In this document: positions 7,058 to 15,470 of the stretch, in pieces
Numbering within the stretch: the first letter of the stretch is position 1
How the letters are laid out: each line of letters begins with the position of its first letter
From: an uncultured Bacteroidota bacterium
GTDB lineage: Bacteria > Bacteroidota > Bacteroidia > Flavobacteriales > BACL11
Reading direction: 5' to 3'
DNA: 16,471 bases
NCBI GenBank assembly: GCA_902514225.1
Contig: CABXPN010000020.1
Coordinates: 1-16,471 of the forward strand
Translations under genes and position numbers: made by a program
Notes under the pieces: model-generated
What the model saw: the letters and a program-made list of their open reading frames with translations, nothing else
Told to the model about the DNA's origin: nothing
Databases searched by the model: none

Positions 7058-8730
7058 GAAAATACTACTTAATTATTACTTTTCTATTTGTTGCAATTTC
7101 ATCTTTTTCTCAAGATATTATTGGAGATTGGAATTTCTTTTCTATTCTTCCTGAAACAATGGAGACGGGAGAAGATTTGAAGCCAATTTCTGATGGTGAT
7201 GTAATGCAGATTAATGAAGATGGAAGTTTTCATTATGAGATTACAAATGCAGACTTAATAGCTGAAGGAAGTTGGGTATTGAATGAAAATTTACTTTCTT
7301 TTAATTATACATTACCCAAAGAGATGACTAGAATTTATCAGGTTTCTATTTCTGAAAATTCCTTAGTTTTAAATGAAAATGGCATCAATTACGCTTTTAA
7401 GAAAGCGGTAATTACGCCAACAACAGTTGCAACATCAGGAATAACTATAAACTCTATTTTCAGAGGAGTTCTAGGACTTATTTCCCTTTTATTAATAGCC
7501 TTTTTATTTAGTAGAAACAGAAAAGGAATCAATTGGGCTTTAGTAGCTAAAGGCTTAGGAATTCAAATAGTATTTGCAATACTTATTTTAAAAGTTTCTA
7601 TTGTTTCTTCAGCTTTTGAGTTTGTAGGGAAGATATTTACCAAAATTATTTCCTTTACTCAAGATGGTACTATGTTTCTTTTCAAATCATTTGAAACAGG
7701 AGCAATAGAATCTCCACTAATGAATTTTGTAGTCATGATATTACCTACAGTAATTTTCTTTTCAGCACTAACATCACTTTTTTATTATTGGAGAATTATC
7801 CCTAAAATCGTTTACGGATTTGCTTGGATAATGAAAAGAACAATGGGGCTTTCAGGTCCTGAAAGTGTAGCAGCTGCAGGAAATATTTTTCTTGGTCAAA
7901 CCGAATCACCACTACTAGTAAAACCTTATTTGGATAAAATGACTATGTCGGAAATGATGTGTTTGATGAGTGGAGGAATGGCAACTATTGCTGGAGGGGT
8001 GTTGGCGGCATATATCGGATTTTTGGGTGGAGATGACCCAGTGCAACAAATAATGTTTGCCAAACATTTATTAGCGGCATCTGTTATGTCAGCACCAGCA
8101 GCAGTGGTAGCTGCAAAAATACTTTTACCTGAGAAAGAAGCATTTGAAACAAAATTAGAGGTTAGCAAGGCTGATATGGGAAGCAATGCTTTAGAAGCAA
8201 TTTCAAAAGGGACAACAGATGGGCTCAGATTAGCGGTAAATGTAGGAGCCATGCTTTTAGTATTTATAGGATTAATGTCCATGGCTAACTTCATACTTTT
8301 TAAAGTTGGAGATTGGACTACATTAAATACTTTAATTGAAAACAATACCCATTATTCTGCATTATCCTTTAATATGATTTTAGGATATGTAGGAGCTCCT
8401 CTTGCTTGGCTAATGGGGGTATGCAGGGAAGATATGTTTTTGGTTGGGCAACTACTTGGAGAAAAAACAGTATTGAATGAATTTGTAGCCTATGTTTCTT
8501 TAGGAGAGATGAAGACTGCAGGGACATTTGTGGAGCAAAAATCAATAATTATAGCAACATATATATTATGTGGTTTTGCTAATTTTGCTTCTATTGGGAT
8601 ACAGATTGGAGGGATTGGAGCTTTAGCTCCAAAAAGAAAAGGAGATCTTGCAAGGCTAGGTTTTTTAGCTCTAATTGGAGGAACACTTGCCTCTTTATTT
8701 ACAGCCGTAATTGTAGGAATGTTAATTTAA
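7054..8730 (+). CDS. nupC: Concentrative nucleoside transporter (CNT) with N-terminal lipocalin-like domain
   Basis: At 558 residues it is about 150 longer than a plain NupC. Residues 1-20 form a signal peptide (hydrophobic run, then SSFSQ). Residues 21-118 (GDWNFFS... DGSFHYEI... GSWVLNENLLSFNY) resemble the lipocalin-like GxW domain of small Bacteroidota periplasmic proteins. Residues from about 130 are the CNT membrane domain: NupC N-terminal helices, GQTESPLLVKPY (281-292), ISKGTTDGLRLAVNVGAML (383-401) and GVCRED...GEKTVLNEFVAY (455-480), which hold the known nucleoside- and cation-contact segments. It should import nucleosides with Na+ or H+ across the inner membrane. Start overlaps the previous stop by four bases. 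It fits the dNK, thyA and folA context. Confidence 0.93.
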   Translation: MRKYYLIITFLFVAISSFSQDIIGDWNFFSILPETMETGEDLKPISDGDVMQINEDGSFHYEITNADLIAEGSWVLNENLLSFNYTLPKEMTRIYQVSISENSLVLNENGINYAFKKAVITPTTVATSGITINSIFRGVLGLISLLLIAFLFSRNRKGINWALVAKGLGIQIVFAILILKVSIVSSAFEFVGKIFTKIISFTQDGTMFLFKSFETGAIESPLMNFVVMILPTVIFFSALTSLFYYWRIIPKIVYGFAWIMKRTMGLSGPESVAAAGNIFLGQTESPLLVKPYLDKMTMSEMMCLMSGGMATIAGGVLAAYIGFLGGDDPVQQIMFAKHLLAASVMSAPAAVVAAKILLPEKEAFETKLEVSKADMGSNALEAISKGTTDGLRLAVNVGAMLLVFIGLMSMANFILFKVGDWTTLNTLIENNTHYSALSFNMILGYVGAPLAWLMGVCREDMFLVGQLLGEKTVLNEFVAYVSLGEMKTAGTFVEQKSIIIATYILCGFANFASIGIQIGGIGALAPKRKGDLARLGFLALIGGTLASLFTAVIVGMLI

Positions 8731-8736
8731 ATTGAT

Positions 8737-9426
8737 ATGAAAAAACTAATAATAATATTATTTTGCTTGCCTTTGATTGGATTGGGACAAATCACAGTTA
8801 CTGAAGTTAAAAAGCAACAAAATAATATGGAGTTTACTAAAAATCTATCTTACTCCATTAAATCTGGTTTAGGGATAGAAATATTTGGGACTGAAGCAGA
8901 ATATACTTTGTTTTCTTATTATCTTATACCTAATGTAAACTATAATATATCGATTAATAATAAACTAGGTATTTATAATACTATATCGCTTCCAATAATA
9001 TTAAGAAATAGAAAAAAATTAGAACCAGTTCCATTTTGGGATGGTGCTTTAGAAGAATGGTCCAATGCTGAACATTATTATCTCACAACACTTATTGCAA
9101 AGATTGAATATAATGTTGGTGTTGAAGCAGAAATTACTGAGGATTTACAGGGCCGTTTAGGGATCATTATACCAATTTATGGAGTGCAAACACAAAATTC
9201 TGAAATTGATTTCCTGAATGACTATTTAGCTCAATCTTCTTATAGACAATGGGGAGCAGGATTTAATGTTGAATTGGATTATTCACTAACTGATAATTTA
9301 TGTTCTTCTTTATCTGTTTCAAGAGAATTGATGTGGAGACAAAGCAATCTTATAAATAGCAGAGGTATTTTTTCTTATAATCAATGGGTAACAGAAATAT
9401 TAATTGGCGTTAATTATAAACTTTAA
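8737..9426 (+). CDS. Putative outer-membrane beta-barrel protein
   Basis: The 229-residue product has an N-terminal signal peptide (MKK, hydrophobic core, cleavage near residues 17-18 after GLG). The mature part alternates short amphipathic strands rich in Tyr, Asn and Ile, and ends in GVNYKL, like the final strand of an outer-membrane barrel. About eight strands could fit, but I cannot place a named family. It starts 6 bases after nupC and ends 9 bases before the next gene, so it is in the same operon. A nucleoside-related outer-membrane function would be a guess from position only. Confidence 0.65.
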   Translation: MKKLIIILFCLPLIGLGQITVTEVKKQQNNMEFTKNLSYSIKSGLGIEIFGTEAEYTLFSYYLIPNVNYNISINNKLGIYNTISLPIILRNRKKLEPVPFWDGALEEWSNAEHYYLTTLIAKIEYNVGVEAEITEDLQGRLGIIIPIYGVQTQNSEIDFLNDYLAQSSYRQWGAGFNVELDYSLTDNLCSSLSVSRELMWRQSNLINSRGIFSYNQWVTEILIGVNYKL

Positions 9427-9435
9427 AACAAAATT

Positions 9436-9780
9436 ATGAAAAAACTTATTTTATTATTTATTACAACAATTATGTTGAGTGCTTGTGCATCATTACATTC
9501 AGGATATATTACTGGCATAGCTCCTCCAGTTGAAAATAACTTTAAGTATGTGGGTAATGCGTTGGGAGCCTCTCAAGCAACATATATACTTGGAATTGGA
9601 GGGTTTGATAGAGAAGGATTAGTGCGAGAAGCAAAAAATAATCTTATTCAAAATAATCCTGTTAAAGATGGTCAAACTCTTGTTAACTTTACTGTTGATC
9701 AAGAAAGATCATTTTATTTGGGGATTGTTTGGACTCATAAAGTGATTATTACAGCTGACATACTACAATATCAAGAATAA
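9436..9780 (+). CDS. Small lipoprotein, probably DUF6567-like
   Basis: This 114-residue protein has a lipobox LSAC17 after a short hydrophobic signal, so it should be lipid-anchored. The body (HSGYITG..., ATYILGIGGFDREGLVREAKNNLI, NFTVDQERS...VIITADILQY) resembles, from memory, small Bacteroidota lipoproteins classed as DUF6567, which share the HSGY, LGIGG and TADxxxY pattern. No function is known. It lies 9 bases after the barrel gene and 11 before thyA. The gene itself is well supported by its signal and spacing; the family name is less certain. Confidence 0.75.
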   Translation: MKKLILLFITTIMLSACASLHSGYITGIAPPVENNFKYVGNALGASQATYILGIGGFDREGLVREAKNNLIQNNPVKDGQTLVNFTVDQERSFYLGIVWTHKVIITADILQYQE

Positions 9781-9791
9781 TTATTGAATAG

Positions 9792-10586
9792 ATGCAACAA
9801 TATTTAGATTTAATGAGTAGAGTGATGCAAGAAGGCACACTTAAAGAAGACAGAACAGGAACAGGAACTAAAAGTGTTTTTGGTCATCAGATGCGTTTTG
9901 ATTTATCAAAGGGATTCCCATGTATTACAACCAAAAAGTTGCACTTAAAATCTATCATTCATGAACTGCTTTGGTTTCTGCAAGGAGACACCAATATAAA
10001 ATACCTCAAAGAAAATGGAGTTAGAATTTGGGATGAGTGGGCAGATGAAAATGGAGATTTGGGTCATGTATATGGTTATCAATGGAGATCTTGGCCTGCA
10101 CCTGATGGAAAGCACATTGACCAAATTACACAAGTAGTGGATACACTTAAAAACAATCCGGATAGCAGAAGAATAATTGTTAGTGCTTGGAATGTGGGAG
10201 AAATTGAACAGATGGCTTTACCTCCTTGTCATGCGTTTTTTCAGTTCTATGTAGCAGATGGAAAACTTTCTTGTCAGTTGTATCAAAGAAGTGCGGATAT
10301 CTTCTTGGGAGTTCCTTTCAACATTGCATCATACGCATTACTTACTATGATGATGGCGCAAGTTTGTGATTTGGAAGCAGGAGATTTTGTTCACACTTTG
10401 GGTGATGCGCATATTTATACCAATCATTTTGAGCAAACTGAGTTGCAATTGAGTAGAGATTGCAAGACATTACCGACTATGAAAATCAACCCTGAAGTGA
10501 AAAGTATTTTTAATTTCACTATTGATGATTTTGAATTGGTAGATTATGAATTTCACCCTCATATAAAAGGAAAAGTAGCGATATAA
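9792..10586 (+). CDS. thyA: Thymidylate synthase
   Basis: At 264 residues it has the same length and nearly the same numbering as the E. coli enzyme. It methylates dUMP to dTMP with 5,10-methylenetetrahydrofolate, releasing dihydrofolate. The nucleophile C146 (LPPCH, 143-147) is present, as are phosphate-binding R21 and the RR pair 126-127, D169 and N177 for the pyrimidine ring, and the HIYTNH segment near the end of the nucleotide site. All key residues are intact. The following gene starts on the last base of its stop codon (TAATG), so the two are translationally coupled. folA, which regenerates tetrahydrofolate, is two genes downstream. Confidence 0.98.
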   Translation: MQQYLDLMSRVMQEGTLKEDRTGTGTKSVFGHQMRFDLSKGFPCITTKKLHLKSIIHELLWFLQGDTNIKYLKENGVRIWDEWADENGDLGHVYGYQWRSWPAPDGKHIDQITQVVDTLKNNPDSRRIIVSAWNVGEIEQMALPPCHAFFQFYVADGKLSCQLYQRSADIFLGVPFNIASYALLTMMMAQVCDLEAGDFVHTLGDAHIYTNHFEQTELQLSRDCKTLPTMKINPEVKSIFNFTIDDFELVDYEFHPHIKGKVAI

Positions 10587-11689
10587 TGGCAAACATCATT
10601 GTTTTAGGAGCAGGATTAGTGGGAGGTGTAATGGCTACAGATTTATCCAAACATCATGAAGTAACCTCAATAGATATTTCACAAAAAAACTTAGATAAGT
10701 TAGCAGGAATCAACACAATTTGTGCTGATGTTTCCGACACATTAACTTTACAAAACCTAATTAAAGATTTTGATTTAGTTGTTGGAGCAGTCCCTGGATT
10801 TATGGGTTATCAAATGATGAAGGATGTAATTGAAGCTGGTAAAAATATAGTAGATATTTCTTTTTATCCTGAAGATCCTTTTGGATTAGATGAATTGGCA
10901 AAAGAAAAAGGAGTTGTTGCTGTAATGGATTGCGGGGTAGCTCCTGGAATGGGAAATATTATCTTTGGTCATCATGATGCAAAAATGCAAATTACCGATT
11001 ATGAATGTTTAGTAGGAGGATTGCCTGAAAAAAGAGAATGGCCTTATGAATATCAAGCAGTCTTTTCTCCCATTGATGTAATTGAGGAATATGTGCGTCC
11101 GGCTCGTTTTGTAAAAAACTCTCAGATGATCACTAAAGAAGCTTTGTCTGATACTGAAATTATAGATTTTGAAGAAATAGGTCCTTTGGAAAGTTGGAAC
11201 TCAGACGGATTGAGAACTCTGATTGAAACTATGAAACACGTACCGAACATGATTGAAAAAACTTTGCGTTATCCGGGTTGTGTAGAGTATTTGAAAGTTT
11301 TGAGGGAAAGTGGTTTTTTCTCTTATAATGAGATTGAGGTAAACGGACAAAAAATTAGGCCAATTGATGTTACATCAAAACTACTTTTCCCTAAATGGGA
11401 GATGAAAGAAGGAGATAAGGATTTTACAGTAATGAGAATTATAATGAAAGGAACAGAGAATGGAGAGGAGATAACATATCAATATAATTTATTAGATAGA
11501 TTCCAAGATGGAACTATTTCTATGGCACGTACAACAGGATTTACTTGCACAGCAGTTGCAAATTTAGTGGTGAATGGAGATTATAAAAGAATTGGTATTT
11601 CTCCACCAGAATATTTGGGAGAACATTTTAACTTTGTAAAAAATTATTTGGAAGAGAGAGGAGTTAATTATAAAGTTAAAAAGAATTAA
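10586..11689 (+). CDS. Saccharopine dehydrogenase-like oxidoreductase
   Basis: This 367-residue protein has an N-terminal Rossmann fold with GAGLVGG (G8, G10, G13) and an acidic residue at the end of beta-2 (SID30) that would favour NAD over NADP. The MDCGVAPGMGNI segment (114-125) is the conserved (D/N)xGxxPG motif of saccharopine-dehydrogenase and lysine-6-dehydrogenase relatives. The C-terminal domain (about 125-340) is the substrate-binding part of that superfamily. Possible activities include lysine 6-dehydrogenase or a related amino-acid/polyamine dehydrogenase; sequence alone does not decide. It is coupled to thyA by a one-base overlap, and folA follows with no gap, so it is embedded in the folate/dTMP pair. 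Confidence 0.88.
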   Translation: MANIIVLGAGLVGGVMATDLSKHHEVTSIDISQKNLDKLAGINTICADVSDTLTLQNLIKDFDLVVGAVPGFMGYQMMKDVIEAGKNIVDISFYPEDPFGLDELAKEKGVVAVMDCGVAPGMGNIIFGHHDAKMQITDYECLVGGLPEKREWPYEYQAVFSPIDVIEEYVRPARFVKNSQMITKEALSDTEIIDFEEIGPLESWNSDGLRTLIETMKHVPNMIEKTLRYPGCVEYLKVLRESGFFSYNEIEVNGQKIRPIDVTSKLLFPKWEMKEGDKDFTVMRIIMKGTENGEEITYQYNLLDRFQDGTISMARTTGFTCTAVANLVVNGDYKRIGISPPEYLGEHFNFVKNYLEERGVNYKVKKN

Positions 11690-12193
11690 ATGAAAGTATC
11701 CTTAATAGTTGCGGTATCCCAAAATGGAGTGATTGGAAAAGACAATGATCTTATCTGGCATTTGCCAAAGGATATGAAGTTTTTTAAAGATACAACTATG
11801 GGTCATCACGTAATAATGGGAAGAAAGAATTTTGAATCTATTCCTCATAAATATAGACCATTACCAAACAGAACAAATGTAATAATTACAAGAAATTCAG
11901 ACTATAAAGCAGAAGGATGTCTTGTTGTGAATTCTGTGGAAGAAGCTTTAGAAGTTGCAAAACAAAATGGAGATACACATCCGTTTATTATTGGAGGTGG
12001 TCAGATTTACAAACTTGCTTTAGAAAACAATTTAGTAGATAAAATATATTTGACAAAGATTCATCACTCATTTGATGGTGATACCTTTTTTCCAGAACTT
12101 AATTCTGAATGGGAAGAAATAAATAGAGAAGATTGTTTTAAAGATGATAATCATAAATATGATTATTCCTTTATAGTTTTAGAAAAGAAGTAG
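11690..12193 (+). CDS. folA: Dihydrofolate reductase
   Basis: The 167-residue enzyme reduces dihydrofolate to tetrahydrofolate with NADPH, restoring the cofactor consumed by ThyA. Visible landmarks are the N-terminal strand SLIVAVSQNGVIG (4-16), WHLPKDMKFFK (23-33) with W23 and catalytic D28, GRKNFESIP (44-52), LPNR (58-61, folate-contact Arg61), and the IGGGQIY loop (101-107) that binds NADPH. Length is normal and no key residue is missing. The ATG directly abuts the preceding stop codon. It is the last gene of the operon. Its final 15 bases overlap the convergent atoE stop region, and I see no hairpin terminator there. Confidence 0.97.
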   Translation: MKVSLIVAVSQNGVIGKDNDLIWHLPKDMKFFKDTTMGHHVIMGRKNFESIPHKYRPLPNRTNVIITRNSDYKAEGCLVVNSVEEALEVAKQNGDTHPFIIGGGQIYKLALENNLVDKIYLTKIHHSFDGDTFFPELNSEWEEINREDCFKDDNHKYDYSFIVLEKK

Positions 12194-12934
12194 TCCTCCA
12201 ATAAAAATTACCATACCCATTAAGAACAAATACAAAGTATAAGGAAGAATCTCTTTTGCTTTTAATCCTGTAATTCCTAAAAGAGGCAAAGCCCAAAAAG
12301 GTTGTAACATATTTGTAAGCTGATCACCATAAGCAAGTGCCATTATACTTTTATTAAAAGAAACTCCTAAATTGGAAGCGGCCTCCATAATAATAGGCCC
12401 CTGAATTGCCCATTGTCCACCACCGCTTGGAACAAAAATATTTACAATTCCTGCAGAGATAAAAGTAAAAATAGGAAAGGTTGTTTCGTTGGAAATAGTT
12501 ACAAAAAAGTCTGACATAATACTAACCATTCCAGAATCTTTCATAATCCCCATAATACCAAAGTACAATGGAAACTGAATCAGAATTCCTGCAGCTCCAC
12601 CAATAGCTGAACTAATTGCTTTTGTAAAATTGAAAAATGAACTATGTAGTAACAATCCCATTCCTAAAAGAGATAAATTTATAAAATTTGGGTTTATTAC
12701 TGAAAGAGAAGGAATTTCTGGAAGTAAAAATGCTTTGTAAAAACAATATCCCAAAATAATAAAAGACAAAAAGTAAGCAAGTATTTTGGAATGATCTAAT
12801 TTCTCTGCTCCATCAACTTTAGTAGATTCTAATTCTATTTCTTCTGAAGAAATAGAAATGAGTTTTCCTTGATTTCTTTTTCCAATAAAATATAATCCAA
12901 CTGGGAGAATTATAAGTAAAAGAAGATGGAACAA
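12179..12934 (-). CDS. atoE: Short-chain fatty-acid transporter (AtoE type), N-terminally truncated at the repeat junction
   Basis: The readable part (about 245 residues) is the C-terminal half of an AtoE/TIGR00366-type inner-membrane carrier, normally about 430-450 residues. It shows several membrane helices, the diagnostic FVPSGGGQWAIQGPIIMEAA segment, and GDQLTNMLQPFWALPLLGI. The native sequence ends at 12917. The last 17 bases, including the apparent TTG start at 12934, belong to the inverted arm (antisense hppA), so the first five or six codons of the open frame are not its own; the frame closes at a stop at 12956-12958. It would import short-chain fatty acids, but this copy should not be functional as shown. 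Its 3' end overlaps folA by 15 bases, convergently. Confidence 0.88.
   Translation of the reverse strand: MFHLLLLIILPVGLYFIGKRNQGKLISISSEEIELESTKVDGAEKLDHSKILAYFLSFIILGYCFYKAFLLPEIPSLSVINPNFINLSLLGMGLLLHSSFFNFTKAISSAIGGAAGILIQFPLYFGIMGIMKDSGMVSIMSDFFVTISNETTFPIFTFISAGIVNIFVPSGGGQWAIQGPIIMEAASNLGVSFNKSIMALAYGDQLTNMLQPFWALPLLGITGLKAKEILPYTLYLFLMGMVIFIGGLLLF
12917..12918. other. Inverted-repeat junction (atoE joined to hppA)
   Basis: Up to 12917 the sequence is unique and encodes atoE on -. From 12918 on it is the mirror of 3554 downward and encodes hppA on + from the last base of codon 351. Any shared bases at the joint cannot be measured because the intact atoE sequence beyond this point is not present. 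No target duplication or recombination site is visible. Confidence 0.93.
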
Positions 12935-14154
12935 CTGGAAATGTATTGGTGAGCATTACTGCTATGCGTGTATTCTATGCAACAATAGTTGGTTTAATTG
13001 TAGGAGGTGTTATTTCTTCAGTTACTGAATATTATACAGGTTTAGGTAAAAAACCAATCTTAAATATTGTTGAAAAATCGGCCACTGGAGCTGGAACAAA
13101 TATTATTGCAGGTTTAGCTACTGGGATGATTTCTACTTTCCCAACAGTTATCCTATTTGCAATGGCAATCTGGTCTTCTTATGCATTTGCAGGATTTTAT
13201 GGTGTTGCTATGGCGGCTTCAGCAATGATGGCAACAACTGCTATGCAGTTAGCAATTGACGCTTTCGGACCAATTGCAGATAATGCAGGAGGAATTGCAG
13301 AAATGAGTGAACAAGACCCTATCGTTAGAGAAAGAACTGATATTTTAGATTCAGTAGGAAATACAACTGCTGCAACTGGTAAAGGGTTTGCAATTGCATC
13401 AGCTGCACTTACATCATTAGCATTATTTGCAGCATACGTTACATTTACTGGAATTGACGGAATTAATATCTTTAAAGCACCAGTATTAGCTATGTTATTT
13501 ATTGGAGGTATGGTTCCTGTTGTTTTCTCTGCGCTTGCTATGAATGCAGTAGGAAAAGCAGCTATGGAAATGGTATATGAAGTAAGAAGACAATTTAAAG
13601 AAATTGCTGGAATTATGGAAGGTACCGGGAAACCAGAATACGACAAATGTGTTGAAATTTCTACAAATGCATCTTTAAAAGAAATGATGCTTCCAGGTGT
13701 TTTAACTATTGGATTTCCTTTAGTAATTACTTTCCTACCTATGTTGTTTGGAATGGACAAATTAATGATTGCTGAGATGTTAGGTGGATATATGGCGGGA
13801 GTAACAGTTAGTGGTGTTTTATGGGCAATCTTCCAAAACAATGCTGGTGGTGCTTGGGATAATGCTAAAAAATCATTTGAAGCTGGAGTAATGATTAATG
13901 GAGAAATGACTCACAAAGGATCTCCTGCACATGAAGCAGCAATTACAGGAGATACTGTTGGTGATCCTTTTAAAGACACTTCTGGTCCGTCTATGAACAT
14001 CTTAATTAAACTTACTTGTTTAATCGGTTTAGTAATTGCTCCAATCTTAGGAGACGGACACGAAAACACTAATGATGTAGATAATAAAGTAAACACTGAA
14101 ATAACTAATGAAAACGATTCTCAAGAAGATGAATCAACTATAAAATTAAACTAA
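12918..14154 (+). pseudogene. hppA: 5'-truncated second copy of hppA (codons 352-762)
   Basis: This is an exact repeat of the distal 411 codons of the complete hppA at 2318-4606, in opposite orientation. An in-frame TAA at 12913-12915 lies just upstream in the atoE-derived sequence, and the first possible start is a TTG at 12946 that is a Leu codon (361) in the full gene. The missing 351 residues include the DNVGDNVGD pyrophosphate/Mg site and Glu184, so no active pump could result. If the right arm is an assembly or amplification product, this gene does not exist in the cell. Confidence 0.95.
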
Positions 14155-14173
14155 ATTATTAAAATTATATATT

Positions 14174-14722
14174 ATGAAAAAATTATTAAACATCTTAGGA
14201 GCTCTTTTACTCTCTATTACTATCATTTCATGTAGTAATGAAACTAAAGAAACTACCGGAAACGAACAACAAGAAAATACATTAGTAGAAAACAGAGGAA
14301 TTATAGAAATTTTAAAACAAAAAACCACCATATCTGGAAAGGCTGAGAGTTTTGAAACTACGCAAGACCCTTCAAATCACGCTATGTCTATTAATACAAT
14401 TATCCTATCAGCTGATGATGTAAACTGTATTGCTGAGACTAAGTTATGTGAAGATCTAACTAACTTTATTGGAGGAGAGAAATTAGTTTTCAACTCTTCA
14501 GAAGAGTACTCTAAGATAGAGGGAGAATCACCAGAATATAGACTAATGCAAAAAGGAACTATTGAGATTAATAATACTCCTTATAGCGGAATTCTATACT
14601 ATAATGGTGAAGGAAATAATGAAGTAGGATCATGGTTTCATGGAAAGTTAATTTTTAAATTACCTGAAGTGCAATCACTAAAAGGGGAATCGGTAATATT
14701 AGAGTTAAAAGGGAAGAAATAA
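14174..14722 (+). CDS. Hypothetical lipoprotein, right-arm copy
   Basis: Identical in protein sequence to the gene at 1750-2298 (182 residues, lipobox I-I-S-C20). Here it follows the truncated hppA copy by 19 bases and has no visible promoter of its own, so if the arm is real its expression would depend on read-through from the joint. Confidence 0.8.
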   Translation: MKKLLNILGALLLSITIISCSNETKETTGNEQQENTLVENRGIIEILKQKTTISGKAESFETTQDPSNHAMSINTIILSADDVNCIAETKLCEDLTNFIGGEKLVFNSSEEYSKIEGESPEYRLMQKGTIEINNTPYSGILYYNGEGNNEVGSWFHGKLIFKLPEVQSLKGESVILELKGKK

Positions 14723-14733
14723 TCTAGATTTCT

Positions 14734-14762
14734 AAAAAACCCGATCAATGATCGGGTTTTTT
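14734..14762. terminator. Bidirectional intrinsic terminator, right-arm copy
   Basis: Mirror copy of the hairpin at 1710-1738: CCCGATC, loop AAT, GATCGGG with flanking A and T runs. It separates the convergent lipoprotein (+) and dNK (-) copies. Confidence 0.9.
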
Positions 14763-14781
14763 GGATTGTTATAGTTAAATA

Positions 14782-15396
14782 TTAGAATAACCCATTAATT
14801 TCTGCATCAATCTTCTCAATTATAGATCCTAAATCTTCTTCATTCTCAGAGAAATTGATATTATCTACATCAATAATAAGTAGTTTTCCATTATCGTATT
14901 CCTCAACCCAAGCTTCATATCTATCATTAAGTTGAGTTAGATAATCCAAACGAATACTATTTTCATAATCTCTTCCTCTTTTCTGAATTTGTTCTACAAG
15001 AGTTGGAACAGAAGCTCTTAAATAAATAAGTAAATCCGGACCTTTCACCAATGAATCCATCAAATTAAAAAGCTCCTTATAATTCTCAAAATCTCTGGTT
15101 GACATTAAACCCATTGCGTGAAGATTAGGTGCAAAAATAAAAGCATCTTCATAAATTGTTCTGTCTTGAATAAATTTTTTGTCTTGTTTTTTTATATCAA
15201 TAATCTGACGGAAACGACTATTTAAAAAATATACCTGCAGATTAAAACTCCACCTCTGCATTTCTTTATAGAAATCATTGAGATAAGGGTTGTTTTCTAC
15301 ATCCTCAAAATGAGGTTCCCACTTATAATGTTTTGCTAATTTTGTTGTTAAAGTTGTTTTTCCAGAACCAATATTTCCCGCTATAGCTACATGCAT
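14782..15396 (-). CDS. Deoxynucleoside kinase, right-arm copy
   Basis: Identical in protein sequence to the dNK at 1076-1690 (204 residues, Walker A G7-T14, lid RGRDYE), with the same 74-base upstream gap and the same terminator. If the repeat is real the cell has two complete dNK genes, since this is one of only two genes wholly contained in the arm. Confidence 0.93.
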   Translation of the reverse strand: MHVAIAGNIGSGKTTLTTKLAKHYKWEPHFEDVENNPYLNDFYKEMQRWSFNLQVYFLNSRFRQIIDIKKQDKKFIQDRTIYEDAFIFAPNLHAMGLMSTRDFENYKELFNLMDSLVKGPDLLIYLRASVPTLVEQIQKRGRDYENSIRLDYLTQLNDRYEAWVEEYDNGKLLIIDVDNINFSENEEDLGSIIEKIDAEINGLF

Positions 15397-15470
15397 TTTT
15401 TAAAATTTTTGATAAAAATAAAAAAAGAAAACTGTTTTTAAGGATTTCTTATTATCAGATAGACCGAATG

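Noticed and set aside
7054..7420. Lipocalin-like part of nupC as a separate small gene
   Set aside because: The frame runs without a stop into the CNT core and no second start with suitable spacing is evident near residue 130, so a single fused protein is the better reading.
7926..8345. 139-codon open frame on - opposite nupC
   Set aside because: Antisense shadow of the conserved CNT core, with no signal, promoter or family resemblance. Shorter opposite-strand frames in etfB, thyA and the lipoprotein gene were rejected for the same reason.
12946..14154. Truncated hppA copy as a new 402-residue protein starting at TTG 12946
   Set aside because: That TTG is Leu361 of hppA, no start signals precede it, and the active-site half is missing. 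It is better treated as a duplicated fragment.
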